This document shows, piece by piece, positions 1 through 6,546 of a DNA stretch of 13,730 nt (its first letter is position 1; each line of letters starts with the position of its first letter). Source of the DNA: Acidobacteriota bacterium (GTDB lineage: Bacteria; Acidobacteriota; Polarisedimenticolia; J045); NCBI GenBank assembly GCA_027064265.1, contig JAMOQA010000265.1, positions 1 through 13,730 of the forward strand, in the 5' to 3' direction. Both the position numbers and the translations under genes were made by a program. Below the pieces are notes generated by a model, which did no database searches, had not been told where the DNA came from, and worked only from the letters and a program-made list of their open reading frames with translations.

Positions 1-91
1 ACGCTTCCCTTGCCGCCCGCGGTCCCGGGCACGAACGTTTCCTCCGCAGGACTTCCTCGCCGCGGGGGGCGGGGAGGGGAGGACACTCGGC

Positions 92-973
92 ATGCAGCAT
101 CCGGTGCGATCGCGATGGGGCCTTCCCGCTGGCGTGCTCCTGGTAGCGTTCACGCTCGCCGGGGCCGGCTGCGGGTTCCTTCACCGCGAGGGTGCGCCGC
201 CCGTAACCGGGGCGGAAACCGTGCGGGAAACGGCGATTCCCGCCGATTCCACGCCGGCGCCGGTCGTGCAGGAGGGCGTCGCGGAGGCGCCGGCCGACCG
301 CGCCGCGAGCCTGGTCGTGGCGATGATCTTCGCGCGGGACAGGGAAGAGCGCCTGGCCCGGGCGCGGGAGCTGCTCGCGCTGCAGGCGGAGCTGCCGGCG
401 CCGCGGGGGAGCGACGACCCGGCAGCTCGCGCGGCCCGTGCCTGGCTCGAGGAGTGGCTGCATCCCGCCGACGAGCGTCAGCGCCGGCAGGGACGGGTCG
501 GGCCACGCATCGGCGTCCGGGACATCTGGCACGCGCCGGGCTACGAGGTCTGGATCGAGGCCGGAGACGGCCTGCTCGTGCTCGACCGGGAAGGGCGCCT
601 GCTCGGGCGCATCGCGACCGGGAGCGGAGGGAACCTGCACGGGATCGCCTTCCATGACGTGGACGACGACGGCCTGGACGAGGTGTTCCTCGAGATCGAC
701 TCGGGGGTGAACTCGGGGAACCGCTACGTGGTGATCACCGGGTGGAAGGAGATCGGGGGCGTCTACCGGCAGGTGCTCGAGCGGCGGCTGCACGGCACCG
801 CCTTCCGCTGGCTCGATGCCGGGATCGGGGCGCGGCTCGCCCTCGTGCGCCTCTCCGGCCGGCCCTACCTGGTCGTCGACCCGGAGAACGAGCCGGAGTT
901 CCTGCGCTGGGACGAGGGAAGAGCCGGCTTCGTCACCGAGGCCGCCCCGGCCCGCCGGGCACGGGTGTTCTGA
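92..973 (+). CDS. Putative exported lipoprotein with an FG-GAP/VCBS-like Asp-rich loop
   Basis: A 293-residue protein of unknown function. The N-terminus (residues 1-27) is a basic stretch, a hydrophobic core and LAGAGC, so Cys27 may be lipidated. The lipobox is imperfect (Gly at -3), and plain secretion is possible. A low-complexity Ala/Pro/Glu linker and a charged helical stretch (about 70-130) follow. The second half looks beta-rich: a WIEAGDGLLVLDREGRLLG segment, then DVDDDGLDEV at about 189-198, the Asp-rich calcium-loop signature of FG-GAP/VCBS-type repeats. Only one such repeat is clear, so this is not a full propeller. A GGGGAGG-type ribosome site lies about 9 nt before the ATG. The gene is followed by a strong hairpin and then by the TMTC-like gene on the same strand. 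No enzyme motif was recognised. That it is a real gene is well supported by the signal peptide and GC3; its role is unknown. Confidence 0.8.
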   Translation: MQHPVRSRWGLPAGVLLVAFTLAGAGCGFLHREGAPPVTGAETVRETAIPADSTPAPVVQEGVAEAPADRAASLVVAMIFARDREERLARARELLALQAELPAPRGSDDPAARAARAWLEEWLHPADERQRRQGRVGPRIGVRDIWHAPGYEVWIEAGDGLLVLDREGRLLGRIATGSGGNLHGIAFHDVDDDGLDEVFLEIDSGVNSGNRYVVITGWKEIGGVYRQVLERRLHGTAFRWLDAGIGARLALVRLSGRPYLVVDPENEPEFLRWDEGRAGFVTEAAPARRARVF

Positions 974-998
974 CCCCCGGTCCGGGGATCGGCGAACG

Positions 999-1024
999 GA
1001 GGCGGGCCCGGGCGGGCCCGCCTC
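999..1024 (+). terminator. Strong GC hairpin after the lipoprotein gene, possible terminator
   Basis: A perfect 11-bp inverted repeat: GAGGCGGGCCC, a GGGC loop, then GGGCCCGCCTC. It lies 26 nt after the lipoprotein stop and about 49 nt before the next start on the same strand. The bases that follow (TTCGCC) are not a proper T-tract, so it may be a weak intrinsic terminator, an mRNA 3'-end stabiliser or a Rho-assisted site. The structure is seen directly; its function is inferred. Confidence 0.5.
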
Positions 1025-1072
1025 TTCGCCTGCCGGCCCGCGTTCCTTGCTTCCCGGGGGGGGCGGGGTAGC

Positions 1073-3322
1073 ATGGATCCCGCTCCCATGGCTGGAACGA
1101 GCGGAAAGAGAACCGGTTCGCCGGGCAACGGCAGCCCCGGCGCCCTTCCCCGGGGCACGTGGATCGTTCTCCTGGCGGCGCTCGTTCCCTACCTCGCCCT
1201 GCCGACCAAGCCCCTCCTGATCGATGCCCCGCTGGCGGTGATCCAGAACCCGGTCCTGCGGGACGGCAAGGTCTCCGACCTGTTCTCGCACGACTTCTGG
1301 GGGGCTCCCACCGAGTCCGACTGGGGCACGCGCTCCTATCGCCCGCTGGTCAACCTGACCTGGTGGCTGCAGCACCGGCTCCTGGGAACCGACGAGACGA
1401 CCAGCATCGACCCCGAGGCCCCGTTCAACCGGACCCTGGCCACGTGGCTCCACCTCGAGGACATGGGCCTCCATGCCCTGGGTGCCCTCCTGTTCGTACT
1501 GCTGCTCCTCGAGCTGCTGCCGGACCCGCGCTGGGCGGTGCCGGGCGGCGTCTTCTTCGCCGTCCATCCGCTGCTGAGCGAGGCGGTGAGCTGCACGGTC
1601 GGCCGGGCGGACCTGATGGCCTCGATCGGCTTCCTCGGCGTCCTCGTGCTGCACCTCCGGGCGGATCGTTCCCGCCGCCCGTGGCTGCTCGAGGGCGGGG
1701 CGATGCTCCTGCTGGCGGCCACGTTCCTCTGCAAGGAGTACGCGGTCGCGTTCCCGTTCCTGCTGCTCGGCGTGGAGATCGCGCTGGGGCTGGCCCGCGG
1801 CTGGCCGGACGGGGCCGCGCGGCGCCGGAAGCTCGTCGTCCTCGGCATCGCGTTCGCGATCCTGGCCGCGTACCTCGGGCTCCGGCTCGCTCTCTTCGGC
1901 GCCCTCGGAGGGGTGCCGATGCTGGGCGTCGGGGACAATCCCGTCTACGGCAAGCCCCTCTCCGTGCGCTGGGCGACGGCGGCCTGGCTGCTGCTTCTCG
2001 GCGCCCGGCTGCTCGTGCTGCCGGTGCGCCTGACCTACTTCTACAGCTACGGCACGATCCCCATCGCGGAGAGCTTCCTCGACCCGCGGGCCCTCGGAGG
2101 AATCGTCCTCGTTGCCGTCCTCGTGGCGGTGTCGATCCACGCGGCGGCGCGGCGGCGCGACCCGGTGCCGGCGATCGCGTCCCTGCTCTTCCTGCTCCCC
2201 CTGGGGCCGAGCCTCAACACGGTGAGCATCGCCGGCGTCCTCTTCGCCGAGCGGTACTTCTACCTGCCGGTGGCCGGTCTCGCCCTCCTGGTGACGGGAG
2301 AGCTGGCCAGGTTCGTCCGCACGAACGGGGGGCGGCGGGCGGCGCTCGTCGCCCTGGGCGCCGTGTCGGTGATCTTCGCCGGGATGACCGCCCTGCGCGT
2401 GCAGGACTGGAGCACGCCGGAGAGCATCGCCCGGGCCGGGGTCCGGGCCTACCCGCGGGCGAGCGGGGCGTGGCTGGAGCTCGGGCTCGCCCTGGCGGCC
2501 CAGGGGAAGGATGCCGAGGCCGCGGAAGCGTTCGAGAAGAGCCTCGAGGAGTGCCCCCAGAGCCCGTTCACCTGGAAGAACTACGCGGTCGCCCTGATGC
2601 GCCTCGGGCGGTACGAGGAATCGGTCGCGGCCTGGCGGCGCTGTCTCGAGATGAGCCCGCCGGACCTGGCCCCGCTGTGGCGCGGTCTCGGGAAGGCGGA
2701 ACTGCTCGCCGGGCATCCGGACCGGGCCGTGAGGGCCCTGGGACGCGCGTACCAGCTGCGACGGAGGGATGCCGAACGCCAGGAGGACCCCCGGGTGAAG
2801 GCGGCCCTCGAGCGGGAGGCGGACGAGCTGCGGGTGATCTACCAGCAGGCCCTTCTCCGGCTCGCCCAGCAGCGCCTCCGGGAGGCCCGCACCGGCGAGG
2901 CCCGGGAGCTCGTCCGCCGCGCCGTGGAGCTCGGGGCTCTGCCCGCGCCGGGCCTGTTCCTCGCGGGACAGGTGCTGCACCGTGCCGGGTACCGGGACGA
3001 GGCGCAGGAACTGTTCCGGGAAGCGCTGGCGGCCGACCCGGACCTCCTGCGCAAGAAGCACGAGGTGGCGGTGGAGCTGGACCGCCAGGGAAAGCATGCC
3101 GAGGCCGCCGAGGCGTTCCGGGAGATCCTCGCGGTCCGGCCGGATCACGTCTCGACGCTCTTCAACCTCGGGCGGAACCTGCTGCTCGCGGGACACCCGC
3201 AGGAGGCCATCGGGTACCTCGAGAAGGGGCTGGCCCGCCGGGAGGATCCCCGGGCGCGCCGGCTGCTGGAGGAGGCCCGCCGGCGTGCGCGCCGCGCTCC
3301 GCGAACCAGTCGCCTGCGCTGA
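1073..3322 (+). CDS. TMTC-like membrane O-glycosyltransferase with C-terminal TPR repeats
   Basis: A 749-residue polytopic protein. The N-terminal ~440 residues hold many hydrophobic helices and the hallmarks of TMTC-type (DUF1736-related) GT-C transferases: YRPLVNLTWWL (89-99), FAVHPLLSEAVSCTVGRADL (162-181), CKEYAVAFPFLL (220-231) and FAERYFYLPVAG (391-402). Family members move a sugar, mannose in animals, from a lipid-linked donor to exported proteins. From about 460 to 725 are TPR helical repeats (for example 463-493, 497-527, 692-722), probably for substrate binding outside the membrane. Where the family usually has Asp-Asp in the first extracytoplasmic loop, this protein has Asp51-Ala52. 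ATG 1073 is taken as the start after a GGGCGGGG stretch; ATG 1088 is in frame but has no ribosome site. The exported-protein gene follows 21 nt downstream, so the two are probably co-transcribed. Family assignment is firm; donor and target are unknown. Confidence 0.85.
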   Translation: MDPAPMAGTSGKRTGSPGNGSPGALPRGTWIVLLAALVPYLALPTKPLLIDAPLAVIQNPVLRDGKVSDLFSHDFWGAPTESDWGTRSYRPLVNLTWWLQHRLLGTDETTSIDPEAPFNRTLATWLHLEDMGLHALGALLFVLLLLELLPDPRWAVPGGVFFAVHPLLSEAVSCTVGRADLMASIGFLGVLVLHLRADRSRRPWLLEGGAMLLLAATFLCKEYAVAFPFLLLGVEIALGLARGWPDGAARRRKLVVLGIAFAILAAYLGLRLALFGALGGVPMLGVGDNPVYGKPLSVRWATAAWLLLLGARLLVLPVRLTYFYSYGTIPIAESFLDPRALGGIVLVAVLVAVSIHAAARRRDPVPAIASLLFLLPLGPSLNTVSIAGVLFAERYFYLPVAGLALLVTGELARFVRTNGGRRAALVALGAVSVIFAGMTALRVQDWSTPESIARAGVRAYPRASGAWLELGLALAAQGKDAEAAEAFEKSLEECPQSPFTWKNYAVALMRLGRYEESVAAWRRCLEMSPPDLAPLWRGLGKAELLAGHPDRAVRALGRAYQLRRRDAERQEDPRVKAALEREADELRVIYQQALLRLAQQRLREARTGEARELVRRAVELGALPAPGLFLAGQVLHRAGYRDEAQELFREALAADPDLLRKKHEVAVELDRQGKHAEAAEAFREILAVRPDHVSTLFNLGRNLLLAGHPQEAIGYLEKGLARREDPRARRLLEEARRRARRAPRTSRLR

Positions 3323-3343
3323 CGCGGGCGAGGGAGAACACCG

Positions 3344-4030
3344 ATGCGAACCAGGATGACCGCGATCGTCGCCGTTCTCGGGTTGCTGCTCCTCGTCTCG
3401 GGACCGCCTGCCCGGGCCGGCCGCGTCCCCCGGAAGAACAGCCCGGACCAGGAACAGCCGAAGCGGCCCGAGGGGAAGGGATTCGGGCTGGCCCTGCCGA
3501 ACCTCTCGGAGAGCCCGGTCTTCCAGCGGGCGGCGGAGGTTCCTCCGCGTCCGCCGGAGACCTTCCAGGCGAAGCTGCCGGAGCGGGTCGGGAAGTTCTC
3601 GCGCAAGGAAATGACCGGTCGGACCCGGTGGTTCGGCCCGGCCGGGACCAGCGAGGTGCATGCCACCTGGGAGGACGACCAGGGGAACACGATCCGGTTC
3701 GACCTGCTCGACCCCGGTGGGCTGCCGCCGCAGATGAGTCCCAGCTACCGGCCGTTCCCCGCGCCGGGCGAGCGGGAGAACGTCGCGGGCGCGATCCGGG
3801 AGGGGATCGTCATCGCGGACTGCCCGGGGGTGGCGGAATACCGGCTCGGCGAGCGGGGCGGGAAGATCGAGATCGTGGTCGGACCCCGGGTCCGGATCAC
3901 GGTGGAATCGGCCAACGTCCGGCCCGCCGACCTGCGGGCGTTCCTCGAGGCGCTTCCCCTCCGGGAGATCGCCGCCCTCGCCCCGGAGCCGACGCCCGAC
4001 TTCTCGGACCTCGTCCCCCAGAAGAAGTAG
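3344..4030 (+). CDS. Small exported protein of unknown function
   Basis: 228 residues with a clear signal peptide: RTR, a hydrophobic core AIVAVLGLLLLVSG, then PPARA with cleavage expected near residue 25. The mature part starts with a charged, proline-rich segment (27-72). It continues as an alternating beta-like domain (about 78-185) and ends in an amphipathic helix (ADLRAFLEALPLREIAAL, 195-212). I do not recognise the family; a single Cys (160) and no catalytic signature are visible. The start is supported by GAGGGAG 7 nt upstream of the ATG. It sits 21 nt after the TMTC-like gene and is probably in one operon with it, so it could be a partner or a target, but nothing in the sequence proves that. 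Its TAG stop lies inside the first REP element (GTAG at 4027-4030). Confidence 0.75.
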   Translation: MRTRMTAIVAVLGLLLLVSGPPARAGRVPRKNSPDQEQPKRPEGKGFGLALPNLSESPVFQRAAEVPPRPPETFQAKLPERVGKFSRKEMTGRTRWFGPAGTSEVHATWEDDQGNTIRFDLLDPGGLPPQMSPSYRPFPAPGERENVAGAIREGIVIADCPGVAEYRLGERGGKIEIVVGPRVRITVESANVRPADLRAFLEALPLREIAALAPEPTPDFSDLVPQKK

Positions 4031-4069
4031 GGGCGCAGCGTGCTGCGCCCGTGTGCCGCGAAGCGGCAC
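4027..4069 (+). repeat. REP-type palindrome, forward unit A1
   Basis: GTAG (4027-4030) sits at the 5' foot of a perfect 9-bp hairpin, GGGCGCAGC / GT / GCTGCGCCC (4031-4050). A second hairpin follows, GTGCCGC / GAA / GCGGCAC (4053-4069). A conserved GTAG foot plus palindrome is the known layout of REP sequences acted on by RAYT/TnpA-REP (Y1-type) transposases. The TAG of the GTAG is the stop codon of the exported-protein gene. No transposase gene lies in the window. Confidence 0.8.
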
Positions 4070-4077
4070 CAACCATG

Positions 4078-4120
4078 GCCGCCCTTCGGGCGGCACGGGT
4101 CGAGCACGCTCGACCCCTAC
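4078..4120 (-). repeat. REP-type palindrome, reverse unit A2
   Basis: An inverted relative of the preceding unit. It has hairpin GCCGCCC / TTC / GGGCGGC (4078-4094), then GGGTCGAGC / AC / GCTCGACCC (4097-4116), and ends in CTAC (4117-4120), the complement of GTAG. Read on the minus strand it is GTAG plus a hairpin with the same AGCGTGCT core but TCG/CGA stem pairs instead of CGC/GCG. The head-to-head pair 4027-4120 is BIME-like. GGGTTGAGCGCA follows and recurs at the second cluster. Confidence 0.75.
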
Positions 4121-4147
4121 GGGTTGAGCGCAACGGTGAAAACGGGT

Positions 4148-4180
4148 GTAGGGGCGCAGCGTGCTGCGCCCGTGTGCCGC
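4148..4180 (+). repeat. REP-type palindrome, forward unit A3
   Basis: The third unit of this cluster repeats the first 33 bases of unit A1: the GTAG foot at 4148-4151, hairpin GGGCGCAGC / GT / GCTGCGCCC at 4152-4171, then GTGTGCCGC. The second hairpin is degenerate here (GTGCCGC followed by ACGGCGG). A 27-bp linker containing GGGTTGAGCGCA and an A-rich stretch separates it from unit A2. Confidence 0.75.
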
Positions 4181-4195
4181 ACGGCGGAAGACGAA

Positions 4196-4217
4196 GGGCC
4201 CCGCGGTCGCGGGGCCC
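4196..4217 (-). terminator. Intrinsic-terminator-like hairpin for the sigma/anti-sigma/LTxxQ operon
   Basis: A perfect 9-bp stem, GGGCCCCGC / GGTC / GCGGGGCCC. On the minus strand it lies 31 nt beyond the LTxxQ gene stop and is followed by a pyrimidine run (CTTCGTCTTCC), a weak T-tract. It differs from the REP units and sits between them and the minus-strand operon. Confidence 0.5.
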
Positions 4218-4248
4218 GACGGTGGTCGCTCGGAGAGAGGGAGTCGGA

Positions 4249-4839
4249 TCAGTTCTTCCGGGGAGCGCCCCGGCGGCCGCGCCGGGGGTGGTGCTTGCCC
4301 TTCCTGCCCTTCATGCCGTGCCGCCCGCGGTGCTGGCGCATCAGCTCCTCGAGTTTCCGGCGCTGCTCCGGGGTGAGGATCTTCGCGATCTCGACCCGTC
4401 GCTGGAGGCGGTTCCGGGCGAGGGCGGCGTCGGCCTCGGTGACGCGATCGATCGCCTTCGCGAGGGCCTCGTCGTCGAGCGTCTCCCGGTGAAGGAGCCG
4501 TGCCAGCTCGAGGTGGGCCTTCTCGGCGGCGGCCCGAAGATCGACCTCCGCTTCCACGCTGGCGTACCAGGCGTCCTCGATCTTCTTCACCTGGTCGTCG
4601 GTGAGGCCCAGCTCGGTCTTCAGCCCGGGATTTCGCCACCAGTTGCCGAGTCCCATCGGTCCCGGGCCCATCCCGGGACCAGGTCCGGGAGCCGGGCCGG
4701 GTCCCATGCCGGGCCCGTGGTGGGGCGGGCAGCCGGGGCACGGGCCGGGAGCCTGCCCGAACGCCATCGGTGCGGCGACGGCGAGGACGAAGAGGACGAG
4801 GGCGGGGATCGTGCGGAGCGAGACGCTGTACCTGCTCAT
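4249..4839 (-). CDS. Exported LTxxQ-family (Spy/CpxP/CnrX-like) periplasmic protein
   Basis: 196 residues. A signal peptide (1-28; core IPALVLFVLAVAAPMAFG) is followed by a short Cys/His stretch PCPGCPPHH (33-41), a Gly/Pro/Met tract (42-63) and a mostly helical domain. That domain carries two LTxxQ motifs, LTDDQ (79-83) and LTPEQ (155-159), the hallmark of the Spy/CpxP/ZraP/CnrX fold of periplasmic chaperones and metal sensors. The tail (170-196) is extremely basic with several His. Family members sense misfolding or metals outside the inner membrane. The chosen ATG has AGGA 8 nt upstream. An in-frame ATG at 4848 overlaps the anti-sigma stop as ATGA but places AAGG directly against the codon. 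As the third gene after an ECF sigma and a one-TM protein it resembles the sensor of cnrYXH-type systems; metal sensing itself is inferred. Confidence 0.85.
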   Translation of the reverse strand: MSRYSVSLRTIPALVLFVLAVAAPMAFGQAPGPCPGCPPHHGPGMGPGPAPGPGPGMGPGPMGLGNWWRNPGLKTELGLTDDQVKKIEDAWYASVEAEVDLRAAAEKAHLELARLLHRETLDDEALAKAIDRVTEADAALARNRLQRRVEIAKILTPEQRRKLEELMRQHRGRHGMKGRKGKHHPRRGRRGAPRKN

Positions 4840-4844
4840 CGGGA

Positions 4845-5252
4845 TCATCCTTTCCGGGCGCCGCCCGCGAGCAGCGCCTGTGGGTCGTCCTGGGCCGGGG
4901 CGGGATCCTCGCCGGCGAGGAAGCGGGCGAGGCCGGCACCCGGCACGTCGGGGAACTCGAGGCCCGTCGCCGTGTCGTCCCAGGCGTCGTAGACGGCGAG
5001 CGGATCCTCGAAGGAAGAAGGGGTGGAGGCGACCGTCTCCGCGGCGGAGCCCGCCGTGACGGCGGGGCGCCCGCCGGGCAGGAGCGGCCAGAGCGCGAGA
5101 ACGAGGAGCGCGGCGGCCGCCGAGAGGGCCAGTCCCGCCCGGCGACGCACCCGGCTCCGGGCGCGCTCGGTCCGCACCGCCGCCAGGATCTCCTCCCGCT
5201 GGCGGGCGAAGAACCGGTCGGCCCATGCCTGGTCGTCGAGGTTCCCGCGCAT
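4845..5252 (-). CDS. Probable single-TM anti-sigma factor (no zinc motif)
   Basis: 135 residues. A cytoplasmic N-terminus of about 37 residues contains an amphipathic helix (AWADRFFARQREEILAAVRT, 9-28), followed by a basic stop, one TM helix (about 39-58) and an extracytoplasmic tail rich in Ala, Asp and Pro. It directly follows the ECF sigma gene, the classic place for the membrane anti-sigma factor. The His-x3-Cys-x2-Cys motif of zinc anti-sigma factors is absent. The short helix-only cytoplasmic part is more like CnrY. ATG 5252 has GGGAGG 8 nt upstream; a GTG at 5258 would overlap the sigma stop as GTGA. Its TGA overlaps the first possible start of the LTxxQ gene, so translation of the three genes is coupled. 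The function rests on position and topology, not on a recognised domain. Confidence 0.7.
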   Translation of the reverse strand: MRGNLDDQAWADRFFARQREEILAAVRTERARSRVRRRAGLALSAAAALLVLALWPLLPGGRPAVTAGSAAETVASTPSSFEDPLAVYDAWDDTATGLEFPDVPGAGLARFLAGEDPAPAQDDPQALLAGGARKG

Positions 5253-5254
5253 CG

Positions 5255-5848
5255 TCACGTCCTCCCGGCGGCGCCCGGTGCCGCCCCGAACCCGGCGAGC
5301 CGGGAGCGGAGCAGGCGGGTGCCGCGGAACAGGTGCACCTTCACCGTGCCGGCGTGGAGGCCGAGGCGCGTGGCGATCTCCCGTACCGGGAGCCCCTCCG
5401 CGAAGCGCAGCCGGAAGACCTCCCGCTGCCGCCCGGGGGGGAGCGCCGCGAGTTGCTCCCGGACCGCCCGCCGCAGCTCGGCAGCGAGGAGGTCTTCCTC
5501 CGGGTCCGGCGCCGGGTCCGGGGCGCTCTCCGCGAGGGCCGCCTCGTCCACGGGGAGCTCCCCGTGCCGGGCCCGGTCGATGGCGAGGCGGCGAAGCGTG
5601 GAAAGGCACCAGGCCCCGAAGCTGCCCGGGTCCCGCAGCCGCCCGAGGTGGCGGAAGGCGCGGAGGAAGGTTTCCTGGACCAGGTCGTCCGCGTCCTCCA
5701 CCCGCCCCACCGCGGCGAGGGCCCGGGCCATCAGCGGGCGCTGCCAGCGCCGGACCAGCTCGGCGAACGCTCCCTCGTCACCCCGCCGTGCCCGGCGCAC
5801 CAGCGCCTCGTCGGGGGGATCGTGCCGGGGTCGCTCGCTCGCGCTCAT
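5255..5848 (-). CDS. ECF-family RNA polymerase sigma factor
   Basis: 197 residues, a normal ECF length. Region 2 covers about 26-93, with the DADDLVQETFLRAFRHLGRL core (52-71) and the FGAWCLSTLRRLAIDRAR DNA-melting/recognition part (77-94). After an acidic Ala/Pro linker (98-118) comes region 4 (about 125-185), with LPPGRQREVFRLRFAEGLPV (136-155) and the helix-turn-helix IATRLGLHAGTVKVHLFRG (158-176). Regions 1 and 3 are missing, as expected. The start ATG 5848 has GGAGG 6 nt upstream. It heads a three-gene operon with the putative anti-sigma and LTxxQ genes. It diverges from the cobalamin adenosyltransferase gene across 124 nt. A TGTCAAC-N16-CGTC pair just upstream may be its own promoter. 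The ECF class is certain; the subgroup is not. Confidence 0.93.
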   Translation of the reverse strand: MSASERPRHDPPDEALVRRARRGDEGAFAELVRRWQRPLMARALAAVGRVEDADDLVQETFLRAFRHLGRLRDPGSFGAWCLSTLRRLAIDRARHGELPVDEAALAESAPDPAPDPEEDLLAAELRRAVREQLAALPPGRQREVFRLRFAEGLPVREIATRLGLHAGTVKVHLFRGTRLLRSRLAGFGAAPGAAGRT

Positions 5849-5868
5849 CGTCGGCCTCCACTCCACAG

Positions 5869-5895
5869 GACGGGATCCCGGGGAATCGGTTGACA
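5869..5895 (-). promoter_or_regulatory. Candidate autoregulatory ECF promoter
   Basis: Read on the minus strand, TGTCAAC (5895-5889), a 16-nt spacer and CGTC (5872-5869) precede the sigma gene by 20 nt. TGTCA-type -35 and CGTC -10 boxes spaced about 16 nt are known for several ECF groups (for example ECF41). The expected RNA start near 5862 would leave a short leader that still contains the GGAGG ribosome site. The match is visible; its use is inferred. Confidence 0.4.
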
Positions 5896-5902
5896 GGGTA
5901 CC

Positions 5903-5922
5903 CTCCCGGCGAAGCCCGGGAG
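5903..5922. promoter_or_regulatory. Perfect 7-bp inverted repeat in the divergent sigma/adenosyltransferase gap
   Basis: CTCCCGG, a 6-nt loop CGAAGC, then CCGGGAG, adjacent to the TGTCAAC box and 50 nt upstream of the adenosyltransferase start. It could be an operator serving either divergent unit or simply an RNA hairpin. No further evidence distinguishes these. Confidence 0.3.
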
Positions 5923-5972
5923 TAGACTCGGAAAACGCCGCCCGGCCGGGCGGATCGTCGCGGGAGGAGCCG

Positions 5973-6536
5973 ATGGCACGCCTGACGAAGATCACGACCC
6001 GCACCGGGGACGACGGCCGCACGATGCTCGGCTCCGGGCGCAGGGTCCCCAAGGACGACCCGCAGGTCGAGGCGTACGGCGACGTGGACGAGCTGAACTC
6101 GGTGCTCGGGGTCGTCCTGGCCCGGGGCCCGGAGCCCGAGGTCGCGGAGGTCCTCCGCCGGGTGCAGAGCGAGCTCCTTCACGTCGGGGGCGTCCTGGCG
6201 ATGCTCGACCCCGAGGGGAAGAAGAAGGCCCCCAACCTGGTGAAGAACCGGCACGTCAACCGCTTGACGAGGGAGGTGGAGCGGTTCAACGCGGACCTCG
6301 ACCCCCTCGAGACCTTCGTCCTGCCGGCGGGGGCCGAGACCGCCGCCCTCCTGCACCTCGCCCGCACGGTCTGCCGCCGGGCCGAGCGGCGCGTCGTCGC
6401 CCTCGGCAGGGAGCGGACGATGCCCCCGACGATCGTCCGGTACCTGAACCGCCTGTCGGACCTGCTGTTCGTGCTGGCCCGCTGGGAGAACCGGGCGAAG
6501 GGGACGGGGGACGTTGCCTGGGACACCGAGGCCTGA
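5973..6536 (+). CDS. PduO-type ATP:cob(I)alamin adenosyltransferase
   Basis: 187 residues, the usual single-domain length. The enzyme transfers the 5'-deoxyadenosyl group of ATP to cob(I)alamin, making coenzyme B12 in the cytoplasm. The N-terminal ATP-binding signature TRTGDDGRTMLGSGRRVPKD (9-28) runs into VEAYGDVDELNSVLG (32-46). The C-terminal half has RTVCRRAERRVVAL (131-144) and YLNRLSDLLFVLAR (157-170), the conserved active-site helices with the Arg/Glu and Asp/Arg pairs. The start ATG is preceded by GGAGG with a 5-nt spacer. The stop is followed after 10 nt by the BtuF-like gene, so adenosylation is joined to B12 uptake in one operon. No cobalamin riboswitch fits in the 124-nt upstream gap. 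Confidence in the family is very high; the gene name varies between cobO, pduO and mmaB, so none is assigned. Confidence 0.93.
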   Translation: MARLTKITTRTGDDGRTMLGSGRRVPKDDPQVEAYGDVDELNSVLGVVLARGPEPEVAEVLRRVQSELLHVGGVLAMLDPEGKKKAPNLVKNRHVNRLTREVERFNADLDPLETFVLPAGAETAALLHLARTVCRRAERRVVALGRERTMPPTIVRYLNRLSDLLFVLARWENRAKGTGDVAWDTEA

Positions 6537-6546
6537 GCCGCCGCCG

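Noticed and set aside
1159..4992. A very long plus-strand open frame (over 1,200 codons) across the TMTC-like gene, the exported protein gene and the REP cluster
   Set aside because: It is a shadow frame of high-GC coding DNA: it is rich in Arg, Pro, Gly and Ala, has no domain, and runs antisense through the LTxxQ gene.
4249..5226. An extended 325-codon version of the LTxxQ protein
   Set aside because: The extra N-terminus overlaps the whole anti-sigma gene in another frame and is Arg/Pro/Gly-rich. A signal peptide and ribosome site mark the start at 4839.
5890..5928. TTGACA (5890-5895) with TAGACT (5923-5928) as a sigma-70 promoter for the adenosyltransferase
   Set aside because: The spacer is 27 nt, far from 17. 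The TTGACA bases are better explained as part of the opposite-strand TGTCAAC box.
5849..5972. Cobalamin riboswitch upstream of the B12 genes
   Set aside because: The gap is 124 nt, shorter than the usual element, and no B12-box-like sequence was found on the plus strand.
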